Below, piece by piece: positions 8,769 to 17,638 of a stretch of 64,000 nt of DNA. The position numbers and the translations under genes are program-made. The notes beneath the pieces were generated by a model. It did no database searches. It was given only the letters and a program-made list of their open reading frames with translations, and had not been told where the DNA came from. Every line of letters starts with the position of its first letter. Position 1 is the stretch's first letter. Source of the DNA: Trichocoleus sp. FACHB-46 (GTDB lineage: Bacteria; Cyanobacteriota; Cyanobacteriia; FACHB-46); NCBI RefSeq assembly GCF_014695385.1, contig NZ_JACJOD010000024.1, positions 62,001 through 126,000 on the forward strand, read 5' to 3'.

Positions 8769-9086
8769 TTAGCTGCCAGATCGCTCTAGGGGAGCTTGAT
8801 TCGTTTGGGGCGTAGGTGCTGTAAAAGCCAAGTTCCAAGTAGAAGTCACTCCTAGCATGCAAACACCCGCAACCAGCCACGCTAAGGCTACCTCAATGCG
8901 ATTAGGTTTAGATGCCAGAGTGGTGGGCGAAGCCGCGATCGCCAGTTGCATAATTGGGGGCTTGTGGTCAGATAGCTCTAAGGATTCAGGTTCGGTATAA
9001 GGCTCTAGCGCTTGTCTGTAGGCGGGAGAAATGAGGGGACGAGGACTAACTGCAAGCTTGTTTTCCGAAGGGGACACAGGGAACAT
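8769..9086 (-). CDS. Small single-pass membrane protein, unknown
   Basis: 105 aa from the ATG at 9086, chosen because residues further upstream in frame look untranslated. It has a soluble N-terminal part (ENKLAVSPRPLISPAYRQAL) and one membrane helix near the C-terminus (VALAWLVAGVCMLGVTSTW) followed by a short polar tail. No family was recognised. It is the first gene of the leftward run. Confidence 0.55.
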   Translation of the reverse strand: MFPVSPSENKLAVSPRPLISPAYRQALEPYTEPESLELSDHKPPIMQLAIAASPTTLASKPNRIEVALAWLVAGVCMLGVTSTWNLAFTAPTPQTNQAPLERSGS

Positions 9087-9304
9087 ATAAAACAGGGATT
9101 TAATAGAAGCTATTTTTAGATTTAACTTGAAGGCAAGTAGCCTAGCCTCCTTCAAGTGAGACAGGTTCAGCCTTACCCAGTCTCTATCACAGGCATAGTA
9201 CAAGGTGTCAAAATAATGTTGTTAGCGACACTCCAGATAGAGACCTTGCAAGTGCTGCCTGAACGAGTCCCAATGAGCCTGCTGCGAAGAAAATTTAGAC
9301 CACC

Positions 9305-9523
9305 TCATTGGCCTGGCTGCTGTTGTTGCTTTTCGGGGTCAATTTGCTCTCGCTCTGACGCTTTCTGCTGAGCATCTTGAGCGGCATTTTTAACTTTATT
9401 CACTGGAGGTAAGCCTGGCGTTGTTGCTTGCGGCGGTTCACTCTCAGTTGCACACCCAATCGTCAATACCACGAACACTAAAGCGATCGCTCCGTGTCTC
9501 AATCTGTGTACAAGTTTGGGCAT
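9305..9523 (-). CDS. Small lipoprotein
   Basis: 72 aa. Basic N-terminus (KLVHRLRHG), hydrophobic core (AIALVFVVLT) and lipobox LTIGC with Cys24, which would be lipidated after signal peptidase II cleavage. The mature part is only about 49 residues, highly polar, Pro/Gln/Lys-rich with a short helix (VKNAAQDAQQKASEREQ). Size and composition match small cyanobacterial lipoproteins of unknown role. It stands alone, 219 bp upstream of the 105-aa membrane protein on the same strand. Confidence 0.7.
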   Translation of the reverse strand: MPKLVHRLRHGAIALVFVVLTIGCATESEPPQATTPGLPPVNKVKNAAQDAQQKASEREQIDPEKQQQQPGQ

Positions 9524-9774
9524 CCTGCTCCCCTAGAACCAGAACCTAGCTCTAGCATACCCATTAACTGGCCTTCAGTGGATCTATCTAGGTATCGAGG
9601 ACAAATCACATCTACTTGTGATGATCTTAACGCATCCTTATATGGGTCAGCCGTGCCCCAGTGGAGATGCCATTGCTAAGCTATTTAGCTGAGCCTGATT
9701 AGCTGAACCTGGGGCGCTCGCCACTAGCAGGTAACCTTCATTCAACTGGTTGTAGAAACTACCGCAATCCCGGT

Positions 9775-10839
9775 ATGACTGATTCTGAACCGATGGCAAC
9801 CCCTGACTTACCTACCCCGCTCGGGCCTTTGTTAGTCACCTATGACGACATTACTAGTGCGGCTCAAAGGCTAATGGGCCAAGCAACACGGACTCCTGTA
9901 ATCACTTCGCAAACTGTCAACCAACGCACTCAGAGCCAAGTTTTCTTTAAGTGCGAAAACTTTCAACGCACAGGCTCATTCAAGTTTCGAGGAGCCTATA
10001 ACGCTCTGGCCCAACTGACAAAAACCCAGAAAAAGCAAGGTGTTTTGGCTTACTCCTCTGGGAACCATGCTCAAGCGATCGCCCTAGCGGGAAAAATTTT
10101 AGAGATTCCCACGACGATTGTGATGCCAGAAGATGCGCCAGCGGTGAAGCAAGCAGCCACGCGAGAGTATGGGGCAGAAGTAGTGCTTTACAACCGCCAA
10201 ACCACTTCACGCGAAGAGTTGAGCCAAAGCTTAGTTCGCGATCGTGGCCTCACCTTAATTCCTCCGTTTGATCATCCTCAGGTTGTGGCAGGGCAAGGGA
10301 CTACTGCGAAGGAATTAATTGAGGAAGTGGGACCACTGGATCTCCTGTTGGTGTGTTGTGGCGGTGGAGGATTGCTGTCTGGTTGCGCGATCGCAGCTCA
10401 AGCTCTTTCGCCTCAATGCCAAGTAATGGGGGTAGAACCTGCCCGCGCCGACGATGCTACCCGCTCTTTTTATACCCGCACACTGCAAACAGTTCACAAT
10501 CCGGATACAGTAGCCGATGGAGCCAGAACGCCTGCTTTAGGCCAGGTGACGTTTCCTTTGGTCTTGCACTACGTCCATGACATGGTGACGGTTTCAGAAA
10601 CAGCAATTTTACGAACCATGTTTTGGCTCTGGGAACGCCTCAAGATTGTGGTGGAACCCACAGGAGCGCTAGCGGCAGCGGCTTTACTAGAGGGAGTGGT
10701 TTCTGTCCCTAATGCTCGCATTGGTGTGATCATCAGTGGCGGCAATGTAGACCTGAGCCAAGTCGGGCCACTGATGGCTAAGGTGAGAAAAAAGCCCAAG
10801 TCAGAAAAACCCTTACCCCTAGCCAGAGAGCTGAGTTAG
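9775..10839 (+). CDS. PLP-dependent threonine/threo-3-hydroxyaspartate ammonia-lyase family
   Basis: 354 aa. Fold-type II PLP enzyme of the serine racemase/threonine dehydratase group, without the C-terminal ACT-like regulatory domain of biosynthetic IlvA. Lys70 in TGSFKFRGAYN is the Schiff-base lysine, SSGNHAQA binds substrate, CGGGGLLSG is the phosphate-binding glycine loop and SGGN lies near the C-terminus. The short single-domain form is closest to threo-3-hydroxy-L-aspartate ammonia-lyase, serine racemase or catabolic threonine dehydratase, which cannot be separated by eye. The first ATG is used; a second one six codons later is also possible. The C-terminus is Lys/Pro-rich (RKKPKSEKPLPLA). 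Confidence 0.88.
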   Translation: MTDSEPMATPDLPTPLGPLLVTYDDITSAAQRLMGQATRTPVITSQTVNQRTQSQVFFKCENFQRTGSFKFRGAYNALAQLTKTQKKQGVLAYSSGNHAQAIALAGKILEIPTTIVMPEDAPAVKQAATREYGAEVVLYNRQTTSREELSQSLVRDRGLTLIPPFDHPQVVAGQGTTAKELIEEVGPLDLLLVCCGGGGLLSGCAIAAQALSPQCQVMGVEPARADDATRSFYTRTLQTVHNPDTVADGARTPALGQVTFPLVLHYVHDMVTVSETAILRTMFWLWERLKIVVEPTGALAAAALLEGVVSVPNARIGVIISGGNVDLSQVGPLMAKVRKKPKSEKPLPLARELS

Positions 10840-11233
10840 ACGGCTCAGTGAGTGCTTCTCCATCTTCAGTCCAGCAAATTTTTTCTATGAGTAGAGATCG
10901 GGAAAATCGCTGATCTGAGAGGGCAATCGCGCGGATATAAATCAGGAGATAGAAACTAGGAGAAGCATTATGGGTCTGGGTAGAGCGCACCACCACGCGA
11001 CCACATCCGATTCCAGAGGCATTGTTACAGGGTTTTCGAGTTCAAGTGCGATCGCCTAAGTGATCTTAAAGATTTGGTTAAGTAACATCCCCCTTTAGAA
11101 TGAAAATTTTTAATTTAGTCTAGGCAGTGCCCGGTCGGGAAGGCTAAGGTTGTGGAGCAGTTCCTTGCCTGCTTCAGATCCAAACCTGGGTTAGGCATCT
11201 ACTCACTCCACCCCGTCAGGACTTTCACGACCC
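10840..11233. other. 394-bp leader region with a possible structured RNA
   Basis: No gene fits. The part at about 11120-11225 is GC-richer than the rest and holds interleaved complementary segments: TTGCCTGCTTCAGATCCA against TGGGTTAGGCA, and GGGAAGGCTAAGG against CCTTGCC. This could fold as a structured 5' leader ahead of the gene at 11234. It does not match the conserved core of SRP RNA, RNase P RNA, tmRNA or the cobalamin riboswitch as I know them. Confidence 0.35.
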
Positions 11234-11566
11234 ATGAACCCTAGCAGTAACCCAGAAGAAGAATTGCGACGGCGAGAAAAAGAATTGCGAGAGCGAGAAC
11301 ATGCCTTGCGGCTCCGGGAGCTAGAAGCTGAAATCAATCAAACACATCAGCCCCCTCTCTATGAAACCGCGAAACACCAGCCATCTAAAAAGTCATTGCA
11401 GCAATGGTCCAAGCAGCTGGTGAATGTGGCTCAGTTTATGGGCATTGCAGTTGCAGTGATCATCACGATTCGGATTGCAACCTGGCTCACGGGAGTGGTG
11501 ATTGTGGGAGGAGTAGCTTGGGTCGCGTACAAACTGTTTTTTGAAAGCGATCGCGCTAGACGTTGA
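11234..11566 (+). CDS. Coiled-coil protein with C-terminal membrane hairpin, unknown
   Basis: 110 aa. The first 36 residues are a highly charged helix (EEELRRREKELREREHALRL). A Pro-rich linker follows, and then a hydrophobic stretch from about residue 68 to 102 (GIAVAVIITIRIATWLTGVV and IVGGVAWVAYKLFF), probably two membrane passes or one long hairpin. No family was recognised. It is the first gene of the rightward run that leads into a second membrane protein and two dynamin-like GTPases, so a membrane-remodelling role is possible but inferred only from position. Confidence 0.65.
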   Translation: MNPSSNPEEELRRREKELREREHALRLRELEAEINQTHQPPLYETAKHQPSKKSLQQWSKQLVNVAQFMGIAVAVIITIRIATWLTGVVIVGGVAWVAYKLFFESDRARR

Positions 11567-11677
11567 AAATAGCTACGTTTCGAGGCAGCAGCTACTAGAC
11601 AAGAATCAATCGAGACGTTCCCTCTCTAAAGCTACTTTTACAACGCCCTCTTCCTCCCCTTCATAGGGGTTTTACCC

Positions 11678-12235
11678 ATGAAAAACTGGCCTGCTTGGAT
11701 TCCGGTACCGAGTGCATGGATGAGCGCTGTACTGTTGGTTTTGCTGACGGGTAGCCTTGCTTTTGCAGTGAAACTAATTTGGCAAATGGGCTATTTTATG
11801 GCTCGATTCCTGCCACCTGTGGCAATCTCCTTTGGCGTGTTGGCGCTGCTCTCTCCCATTGTGATCATTGCGATTTTTCATCATTTATTACACCTATTTC
11901 TCGATCGCTTCTTTCCCGAAACGCGATCGCCTGAAATGGAGCCCAATTTAGGGTTTTTTCCCAGCCTCATGAGTTGGTGGGAAGGCGTGATGGGATGGTC
12001 AGCCATTCTATTAGCGACTTTGGCAACCGTTGGGATTGTGGGCCCCTTCTTGCCCACTTGGCGATCGCTTTACCCCTTATATTCCATGTTTTTAGCTTGG
12101 GATAAAACTCACTATTTATTCACGATTCCGACAGTAGTTTGGGTGATTGCGGCTGCCTACATTTATCACTTCGAGCATGTAGTTCGTCATCATCTGATTG
12201 CAGTTGGGGCAGCAAATCGAGCGAATCGACGTTAA
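11678..12235 (+). CDS. Multipass membrane protein, unknown
   Basis: 185 aa with four predicted membrane helices: residues about 10-32 (MSAVLLVLLTGSLAFAVKLI), 42-70 (FLPPVAISFGVLALLSPIVI), 105-125 (SAILLATLATVGIVGPFL) and 145-162 (YLFTIPTVVWVIAAAYIYHF). Loops contain charged His/Arg-rich pieces. No family was recognised. It starts 112 bp after the coiled-coil membrane gene and ends 48 bp before the first dynamin gene, all on the same strand, which suggests a transcription unit. Confidence 0.7.
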   Translation: MKNWPAWIPVPSAWMSAVLLVLLTGSLAFAVKLIWQMGYFMARFLPPVAISFGVLALLSPIVIIAIFHHLLHLFLDRFFPETRSPEMEPNLGFFPSLMSWWEGVMGWSAILLATLATVGIVGPFLPTWRSLYPLYSMFLAWDKTHYLFTIPTVVWVIAAAYIYHFEHVVRHHLIAVGAANRANRR

Positions 12236-12283
12236 ACCAAGATTCCATTTAGGCATCAAGTTATTTCAATTGAGGCAGGATTC

Positions 12284-14359
12284 ATGAGCGTCAAAGTTGA
12301 GGCGGAAGGTTTGTTACTCGATCTAGATCGAGTTGCTAGAGTGCGGCATCAAATGGCTCAACATTTAGACAATATTTCGGGAGCCTTGAGTAGAGCTGAG
12401 GTCGAGAGTAGCCAAGCTTCTGGCAAGCTGGAGTTAGACGGAGAGATTCAAGATTTAAACCTCACTAGCCAGAACTTACGCCAAGGTGTGTTCCGCTTGC
12501 TAGTTTTGGGAGATATCAAGCGGGGTAAAAGCACATTGCTCAACGCCTTGATTGGCGAGAACCTGCTGCCCAGCGATGTCAGCCCTTGCACTGCTCTGCT
12601 AACTGTATTGCGCTATGGCCCGGAGAAGCAAGTTACGGTTTACTTCAAAGGCGATCGCCCGCCTGAGCGCCTAGACTTCACCAGCTTCAGGCAAAAGTAC
12701 ACAATAGATCCGAGCGAAGCCAAACAGCTAGAGGAAGTCAAGCAACTCGCTTTTCCCCAAGTTAGCCATGCTGTGGTGGAATATCCTTTACCCTTCCTGG
12801 AAAAGGGTGTGGAGATTGTTGATAGTCCTGGACTAAATGACACCGAAGCACGCAACGAATTATCGCTTAGCTACATCAACAATTGCCATGCGGTTCTGTT
12901 TGTCTTCCGAGCTTCCCAACCCTGCACCCTAGACGAACGCCGCTATTTAGAGAATTATCTCAAAGACCGAGGGCTCACCGTTTTCTTCTTGATTAATGCT
13001 TGGGACGAAATTCGTAAAAGCTTAGTTGACTTGGATGATGCCGATGAACTGCGAGAGGCAGAAGCCAAGCTACGGCAGGTGTTTCGCACGAACTTAGCGG
13101 AGTATTGCCGCGTCGATGGTCAAGATCTGTATAACCAGCGCGTCTTTGAACTGTCCTCACTTGATGCTCTGCGTCGCCGCCTCAAAGATGCTGCCGACCC
13201 GCTAACCGGAACAGGTTTCCCGGAATTTGAAGCCGCGCTTAGTCGCTTTCTGACTCAAGAACGTGCTGTGGCAGAACTGCGCCAAGCGACGACCCTGGCT
13301 CGCCAAGCCTATAACCATGCTCACGAAGCGATCGCCCGTCGTATCCCCCTGCTCGATCAGGATGTGCAGGAACTAAAGGAACGCCTGAAGTCTGTGGAGC
13401 CAGAATTTGCCAAACTGAATGAGATTCGCGATCAGTTCCAAGCGGAAATCCGAGAGCTACGCGATCGCAAAGCCAAGGAGATTGCGACTGATTTCTGCTC
13501 CTACATTCTCAATTTAGGCACCACGTTCGACACTGATTTCTTGCGCTATCAACCAGGCATTAGTTTTTGGGATTTTCTCTCTCAGGGACGGCGAGAAGAG
13601 TTTAATGCTGCTTGTCGGCAAGCGTTTGAGCGTTACATCAACGAAAAGATTGTAGCTTGGCAACGTACGGCTGAGCAGGAAATCAGTACCGCCTTTGCTG
13701 AGCTGGGTAGAAGTGCTGCCAGCTATGGCACTGATTACAACCGCATCACCGACACCATCACTGAGAAGTTGATTGGGCAAACCATCTACACAGGCAACGC
13801 TTCATCAGAAAATAACTCTCCGACTTGGGCGAGATGGGCGATGGGATTCTTCTCCCTAACATCGGGCAATATTGCTGGGGTGTTTCTGGCGGGAGCAGGG
13901 TTTGATTGGAAAAACATCCTGGTCAACTATATTGCGGTGATTGGTATTACCAGCTTTCTAGCGCTGTTTACAGGTGCCTTTATTGGGCCGATTGGTATTA
14001 TGTTGGTCGGTTTAGGAATTGGTGCTTTGCAACTGGATCAAGCTCGCCAAGAGTTTGTTAAAGCTACGAAAAAAGAGTTCGTCAAACATCTTCCTGATAT
14101 CGCTCGTGATCAATGGAACCCAATCAATCAACTGATCAAAGATTGCTTTGATGCTTATGAGCGAGAAGTAATGAAGCGGATCAATGATGATATTCAAGCA
14201 CGCAGAGCTGAACTGGACAATTTAGTAGCGCAGAAGGAATCCCATGAGATTAATCGAGAAGCGGAAGCCAAGCGTTTACAAGCCTTAGACGCAGAAGTAT
14301 TGTCTGAAATCCGTACCGTTGAATCAGTTTATAACTCCATGTTGCTTCTATCCGTTTAG
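12284..14359 (+). CDS. Bacterial dynamin-like GTPase, tandem copy 1
   Basis: 691 aa. The N-terminal dynamin-type GTPase domain has P-loop GDIKRGKS (76-83), switch I threonine in PCTALLT, G3 DSPG (180-183, in EIVDSPGLNDTEAR) and G4 NAWD (238-241). A long helical stalk follows. A hydrophobic paddle-like segment near 545-585 (ILVNYIAVIGITSFLALFTG, then IGIMLVGLGIGAL) and a final coiled coil (RINDDIQARRAELDNLVAQK) complete the bacterial dynamin plan. Such proteins bind, tubulate or fuse membranes on GTP hydrolysis. Copy 2 follows 98 bp downstream and shares the motif positions exactly, suggesting heteromeric partners. The membrane role is inferred from the family. Confidence 0.9.
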   Translation: MSVKVEAEGLLLDLDRVARVRHQMAQHLDNISGALSRAEVESSQASGKLELDGEIQDLNLTSQNLRQGVFRLLVLGDIKRGKSTLLNALIGENLLPSDVSPCTALLTVLRYGPEKQVTVYFKGDRPPERLDFTSFRQKYTIDPSEAKQLEEVKQLAFPQVSHAVVEYPLPFLEKGVEIVDSPGLNDTEARNELSLSYINNCHAVLFVFRASQPCTLDERRYLENYLKDRGLTVFFLINAWDEIRKSLVDLDDADELREAEAKLRQVFRTNLAEYCRVDGQDLYNQRVFELSSLDALRRRLKDAADPLTGTGFPEFEAALSRFLTQERAVAELRQATTLARQAYNHAHEAIARRIPLLDQDVQELKERLKSVEPEFAKLNEIRDQFQAEIRELRDRKAKEIATDFCSYILNLGTTFDTDFLRYQPGISFWDFLSQGRREEFNAACRQAFERYINEKIVAWQRTAEQEISTAFAELGRSAASYGTDYNRITDTITEKLIGQTIYTGNASSENNSPTWARWAMGFFSLTSGNIAGVFLAGAGFDWKNILVNYIAVIGITSFLALFTGAFIGPIGIMLVGLGIGALQLDQARQEFVKATKKEFVKHLPDIARDQWNPINQLIKDCFDAYEREVMKRINDDIQARRAELDNLVAQKESHEINREAEAKRLQALDAEVLSEIRTVESVYNSMLLLSV

Positions 14360-14457
14360 CTGTGATCAACGATTAGGGATATGTCAATTCCTGACTGGCT
14401 GGCGATCGCGTCTACTTTTAACTGCTCATTTCGCTCCACTAAAAAATATCAACAACC

Positions 14458-16530
14458 ATGAGTGCCAAAATTGAAGCGACAGGATTTCTCAACGATTTAG
14501 ATCGCGTGGCTCAAGTGCGATCGCAGGTCGCCAACTCTTTGGGCCGCATGGTAGATACTCTGAAACAATCCGAGCTAGAGGGAGCCAGTAGTTCGGGGCA
14601 GCTCGGTTTAGAACGTGATATCGAAGATCTCGCTGTAGCCAGCAAAAACTTGCAGCAGGGCGTATTTCGGCTGTTGGTATTGGGTGACATGAAGCGGGGC
14701 AAGAGTACCTTCCTGAATGCGCTGATCGGAGAAAACCTGTTACCTAGTGATGTCAATCCTTGCACCGCTATCCTCACAGTGTTGCGCTACGGGCTGGAGA
14801 AGAAAGTGACAGTGCACTTCAATGACGGCACTCGTCCAGAACAGCTCGACTTCAAAACTTTTAAGCAGCGCTACACAATTGATCCAGGAGAGGCTAAACA
14901 ACTAGAACAACAGAAAAAACAGGCTTTCCCCAACATCGATTGCGCGATCGTAGAATACCCGCTTCCCCTACTGCAACGTGGGGTAGAAATTGTGGACAGT
15001 CCGGGGTTGAACGACACGGAAGCGCGGAATGAGTTATCTCTCGGATACATCAACAACTGCCATGCGATTCTATTTGTCTTACGGGCTTCTCAACCTTGTA
15101 CGTTGGGTGAACGCCGCTACCTAGAAAACTACATCAAGGGCCGAGGTCTGACGGTTTTCTTTCTGGTGAATGCTTGGGACCAGGTGCGGGAAAGCTTGAT
15201 TGACCCTGATGATACTGAAGAATTAGAAGAGGCCGCAACCAAACTACGACGTGTTTTCAAAGCCAACCTAGCAGAATATTGTGTGGCTGATGGCTATGAC
15301 CTCTACGAAGAACGGGTATTTGAGTTATCTTCGCTCAAAGCCCTGCGCTTGAGAGTCAAGAATCCAGACGCTGCTCTCGCTGATACAGGCTTCCCAGAGT
15401 TTATGGGCGCACTGAACATCTTTTTAACCCAGGAGCGAGCCATCTCTGAGTTGCGGCAAGCCAGAACTTTAGCGCGGCAAGCAGCTACTCATGTAGGAGA
15501 AGCGATCGCTCGGCGCATTCCCTTGCTCGATCAAGATGTGAATGAACTTAAACAACGAATTAACTCGGTAGAACCAGAGTTCGTCAAACTCACCGAAATT
15601 CGCGACCAGTTTCAAGATGAGATCCGCAACTTGAGAGATCGTCGAGCTAGAGCGATCGCAGACTCTTTCCGCACCTATGTGTTGAACCTGGAGCATACCT
15701 TTGAGCAAGACTTTTTGCAGTACCAACCGAATCTGCAATTCATGGACTTTTTCAGTCAAGGCAAGCGAGAAGCATTTGCAGCAGAGCTAGAGAAATCCTT
15801 TCAGCAATATGTCAATGACAAGTTCTGCGCCTGGAGCCTCACCGTCCAAAAGGATATGGAAGCTGCCTTTACCCAACTCTCCAGCAGGGCTGCGAACTAT
15901 GGTGCCTCTTATACCCAAGTCACCGACCAAATCACGGCCAAGTTAACCGGACAAAAGATCCAGACTCGCACCAACGCCTCAACTGAAGATGATTCTCCTG
16001 CTTGGGCGAAGTGGGCAATGGGTTTAGTCTCTCTCGCCAGAGGTAATTTAGCAGGCGTGGCAATGGCGGGAGCAGGCTTCGATTGGCAAAATATTTTGCT
16101 CAACTTCCTGACTGTGACCAGCATTGCCGTGGTGGCGTCGTCTATGTTCGGTATTATGCTCGGTCCCTTGTGGCTGGGCTTAATTGGCTTAGGAATGGGA
16201 GTGGCGCAAGCCGATCAATCCCGCAAAGAATTGGTAAAAGCCACGAAAAAAGAGCTTGTGAAACATTTGCCGCAGGTGGCTCAAGAGCAGTGGCAACCCA
16301 TTTACAGTGCAATCCAAGAATGTTTTGATTCCTACGAGCGCGAGGTGATTAAGCGCATCAACGACGATATTCAATCGCGTAAAGCCGAGCTAGAAAACCT
16401 CTTGCAACAAAAAACGTCCCATGAAATTAATCGTGAGAATGAAATCAACCGCCTCAAAGGAATTGAAAAATCTGTCCTCTCTGACAGTCAAAACGTTGAG
16501 ACGGCTTATCAAAACTTACTCAGGGTTTAA
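14458..16530 (+). CDS. Bacterial dynamin-like GTPase, tandem copy 2
   Basis: 690 aa, collinear with copy 1 along its entire length, including the N-terminal helix (IEATGFLNDLDRVAQVR), P-loop GDMKRGKS (76-83), DSPG (180-183), NAWD (238-241), a hydrophobic paddle at about 545-585 (ILLNFLTVTSIAVVASSMFG) and the terminal coiled coil (RINDDIQSRKAELENLLQQK). Divergence is spread over the protein, so the duplication is not recent. Its stop codon lies inside a perfect palindrome (16529-16544). A convergent Mn catalase gene begins its 3' end 30 bp later. Copies 1 and 2 may form a hetero-oligomer, as reported for paired bacterial dynamins. Confidence 0.9.
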   Translation: MSAKIEATGFLNDLDRVAQVRSQVANSLGRMVDTLKQSELEGASSSGQLGLERDIEDLAVASKNLQQGVFRLLVLGDMKRGKSTFLNALIGENLLPSDVNPCTAILTVLRYGLEKKVTVHFNDGTRPEQLDFKTFKQRYTIDPGEAKQLEQQKKQAFPNIDCAIVEYPLPLLQRGVEIVDSPGLNDTEARNELSLGYINNCHAILFVLRASQPCTLGERRYLENYIKGRGLTVFFLVNAWDQVRESLIDPDDTEELEEAATKLRRVFKANLAEYCVADGYDLYEERVFELSSLKALRLRVKNPDAALADTGFPEFMGALNIFLTQERAISELRQARTLARQAATHVGEAIARRIPLLDQDVNELKQRINSVEPEFVKLTEIRDQFQDEIRNLRDRRARAIADSFRTYVLNLEHTFEQDFLQYQPNLQFMDFFSQGKREAFAAELEKSFQQYVNDKFCAWSLTVQKDMEAAFTQLSSRAANYGASYTQVTDQITAKLTGQKIQTRTNASTEDDSPAWAKWAMGLVSLARGNLAGVAMAGAGFDWQNILLNFLTVTSIAVVASSMFGIMLGPLWLGLIGLGMGVAQADQSRKELVKATKKELVKHLPQVAQEQWQPIYSAIQECFDSYEREVIKRINDDIQSRKAELENLLQQKTSHEINRENEINRLKGIEKSVLSDSQNVETAYQNLLRV

Positions 16531-16545
16531 ACGCGATCGCGTTTT
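16529..16545. terminator. Palindrome AAACGCGATCGCGTTT at a convergent gene junction
   Basis: A 16-bp perfect palindrome built on a HIP1 octamer, starting in the stop codon of dynamin copy 2 and followed by a short T-run. As RNA it gives a 6-bp stem with a GATC loop. It could be a weak bidirectional terminator between copy 2 and the Mn catalase gene, or just a HIP1 site. Confidence 0.35.
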
Positions 16546-16559
16546 CCCGTTCTTCAGAC

Positions 16560-17255
16560 TTATTTAGCAGAAGTATTTAGCGGATCAGCCACATATTCGA
16601 AGGTAGGCTCAGAGTTCCAGGGGCCACGTTCGTCTGGCTTATCCCCATCCGTCGATAAGTTGAAGTAGAGTGCTACAGTCTCATCTGGCTGGATGTTGCC
16701 AAACATCGGATCAGTGAGTTTGCCCATAGAATCTAGCGCTTTCATAAACATCTGCGTGTGCGAAATTTCGCGTGTCAACAGATGAACGAGGGTTTTTTTG
16801 GTTCCTTCATCGGTACATAACTTGATCAACTCTTCGTAGGTTTGACGAGCACCCGCTTCTGCGGCAATATTTGCTCTCAAGTCACGCACCACATCTCCGC
16901 CTTCGTTCAAGTAGCTAGCAGTCCAGTTGTTTCCTTGACTATCTAGAAAATGAGGCCCCTTACCGCGCACTGCAAAGAGCGTACTCTTGTAGGCTTCTGT
17001 TTGGTCCACATCTTTTGTATGAACTTCAATCAATTTGCCTACCATTTCGAGGTGGCTAAATTCCTCGATCGCGATGTCTTGCAGCATGTCTCGAATCCCG
17101 GCATTCTCCACATGGAAAGACTGCACCCAGTACTGCAAGGCGGCTGAGAGTTCTCCGGTGGCTCCACCAAACTGCTCTAGCATCAACTGAGCAAACCGAG
17201 GATCGGGCTCATTAACCTGAACTGTATGAATGGGTTCTTTTTTATGAAAAAACAT
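16560..17255 (-). CDS. Manganese (non-haem) catalase
   Basis: 231 aa, ferritin-like four-helix bundle. The dimanganese ligands fit the family pattern: Glu35 (TGELSAAL), Glu65 and His68 (EEFSHLE), Glu132 (AEAGARQTYEEL) and His165 (REISHTQMF). The N-terminal VNEPDPRFAQLMLEQFGGAT matches Mn catalases. The C-terminal domain is short (ends DPLNTSAK), as in compact cyanobacterial forms. It disproportionates hydrogen peroxide in the cytoplasm without haem. It is read leftward, convergent with dynamin copy 2 and divergent from the third dynamin gene, so it interrupts the dynamin cluster rather than belonging to its transcript. Confidence 0.93.
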   Translation of the reverse strand: MFFHKKEPIHTVQVNEPDPRFAQLMLEQFGGATGELSAALQYWVQSFHVENAGIRDMLQDIAIEEFSHLEMVGKLIEVHTKDVDQTEAYKSTLFAVRGKGPHFLDSQGNNWTASYLNEGGDVVRDLRANIAAEAGARQTYEELIKLCTDEGTKKTLVHLLTREISHTQMFMKALDSMGKLTDPMFGNIQPDETVALYFNLSTDGDKPDERGPWNSEPTFEYVADPLNTSAK

Positions 17256-17638
17256 AATCTTGGCCTCAGGCTCCTAATAAATTCGGTGCAATGAAATTAA
17301 GAGATATCTCAAAATTCACTGTGGATTTTCACAATCCTGCGTTCAGCTTAGGAGGCCTTACAGATTCATTCGTACCGCTGGAGGTATAGTTAATCGAAAT
17401 AATTGATTTTCCTAAAGGGAGTATAAATACTTGCCTGAGCGCACTCTCTCCCCTTTTTTTAACAAAATTTTCAGCCAAAATTCCCTTCAAATTCTGAGCA
17501 AAAATATCACTTTAATACAAGTATTGATGAGGCTCTTTGCGATCGCTTCCCCAGACGCTCCTAAAGACACTTCCACAGACATTTCTAGACAAATTTTTTG
17601 AGATTGATATCTTATAAACAGGCGTTCAAGTCAACCGT
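17256..17638. other. Divergent promoter region between Mn catalase and dynamin 3
   Basis: 383 bp, AT-rich, without a gene. It must hold both promoters. TATAAATAC at about 17422 and TCTTATAAAC at about 17611 are candidate -10-like elements on the plus strand, but neither has a well-placed -35 box. Runs of T and A (17456-17470) may mark the catalase leader. Confidence 0.35.

Noticed and set aside
11110-11233. SRP (4.5S) RNA, tmRNA or cobalamin riboswitch at 11.1 kb
   Set aside because: The GGAA-loop/AGCAGC core of SRP RNA, the tRNA-like ends of tmRNA and the conserved cobalamin box are absent.
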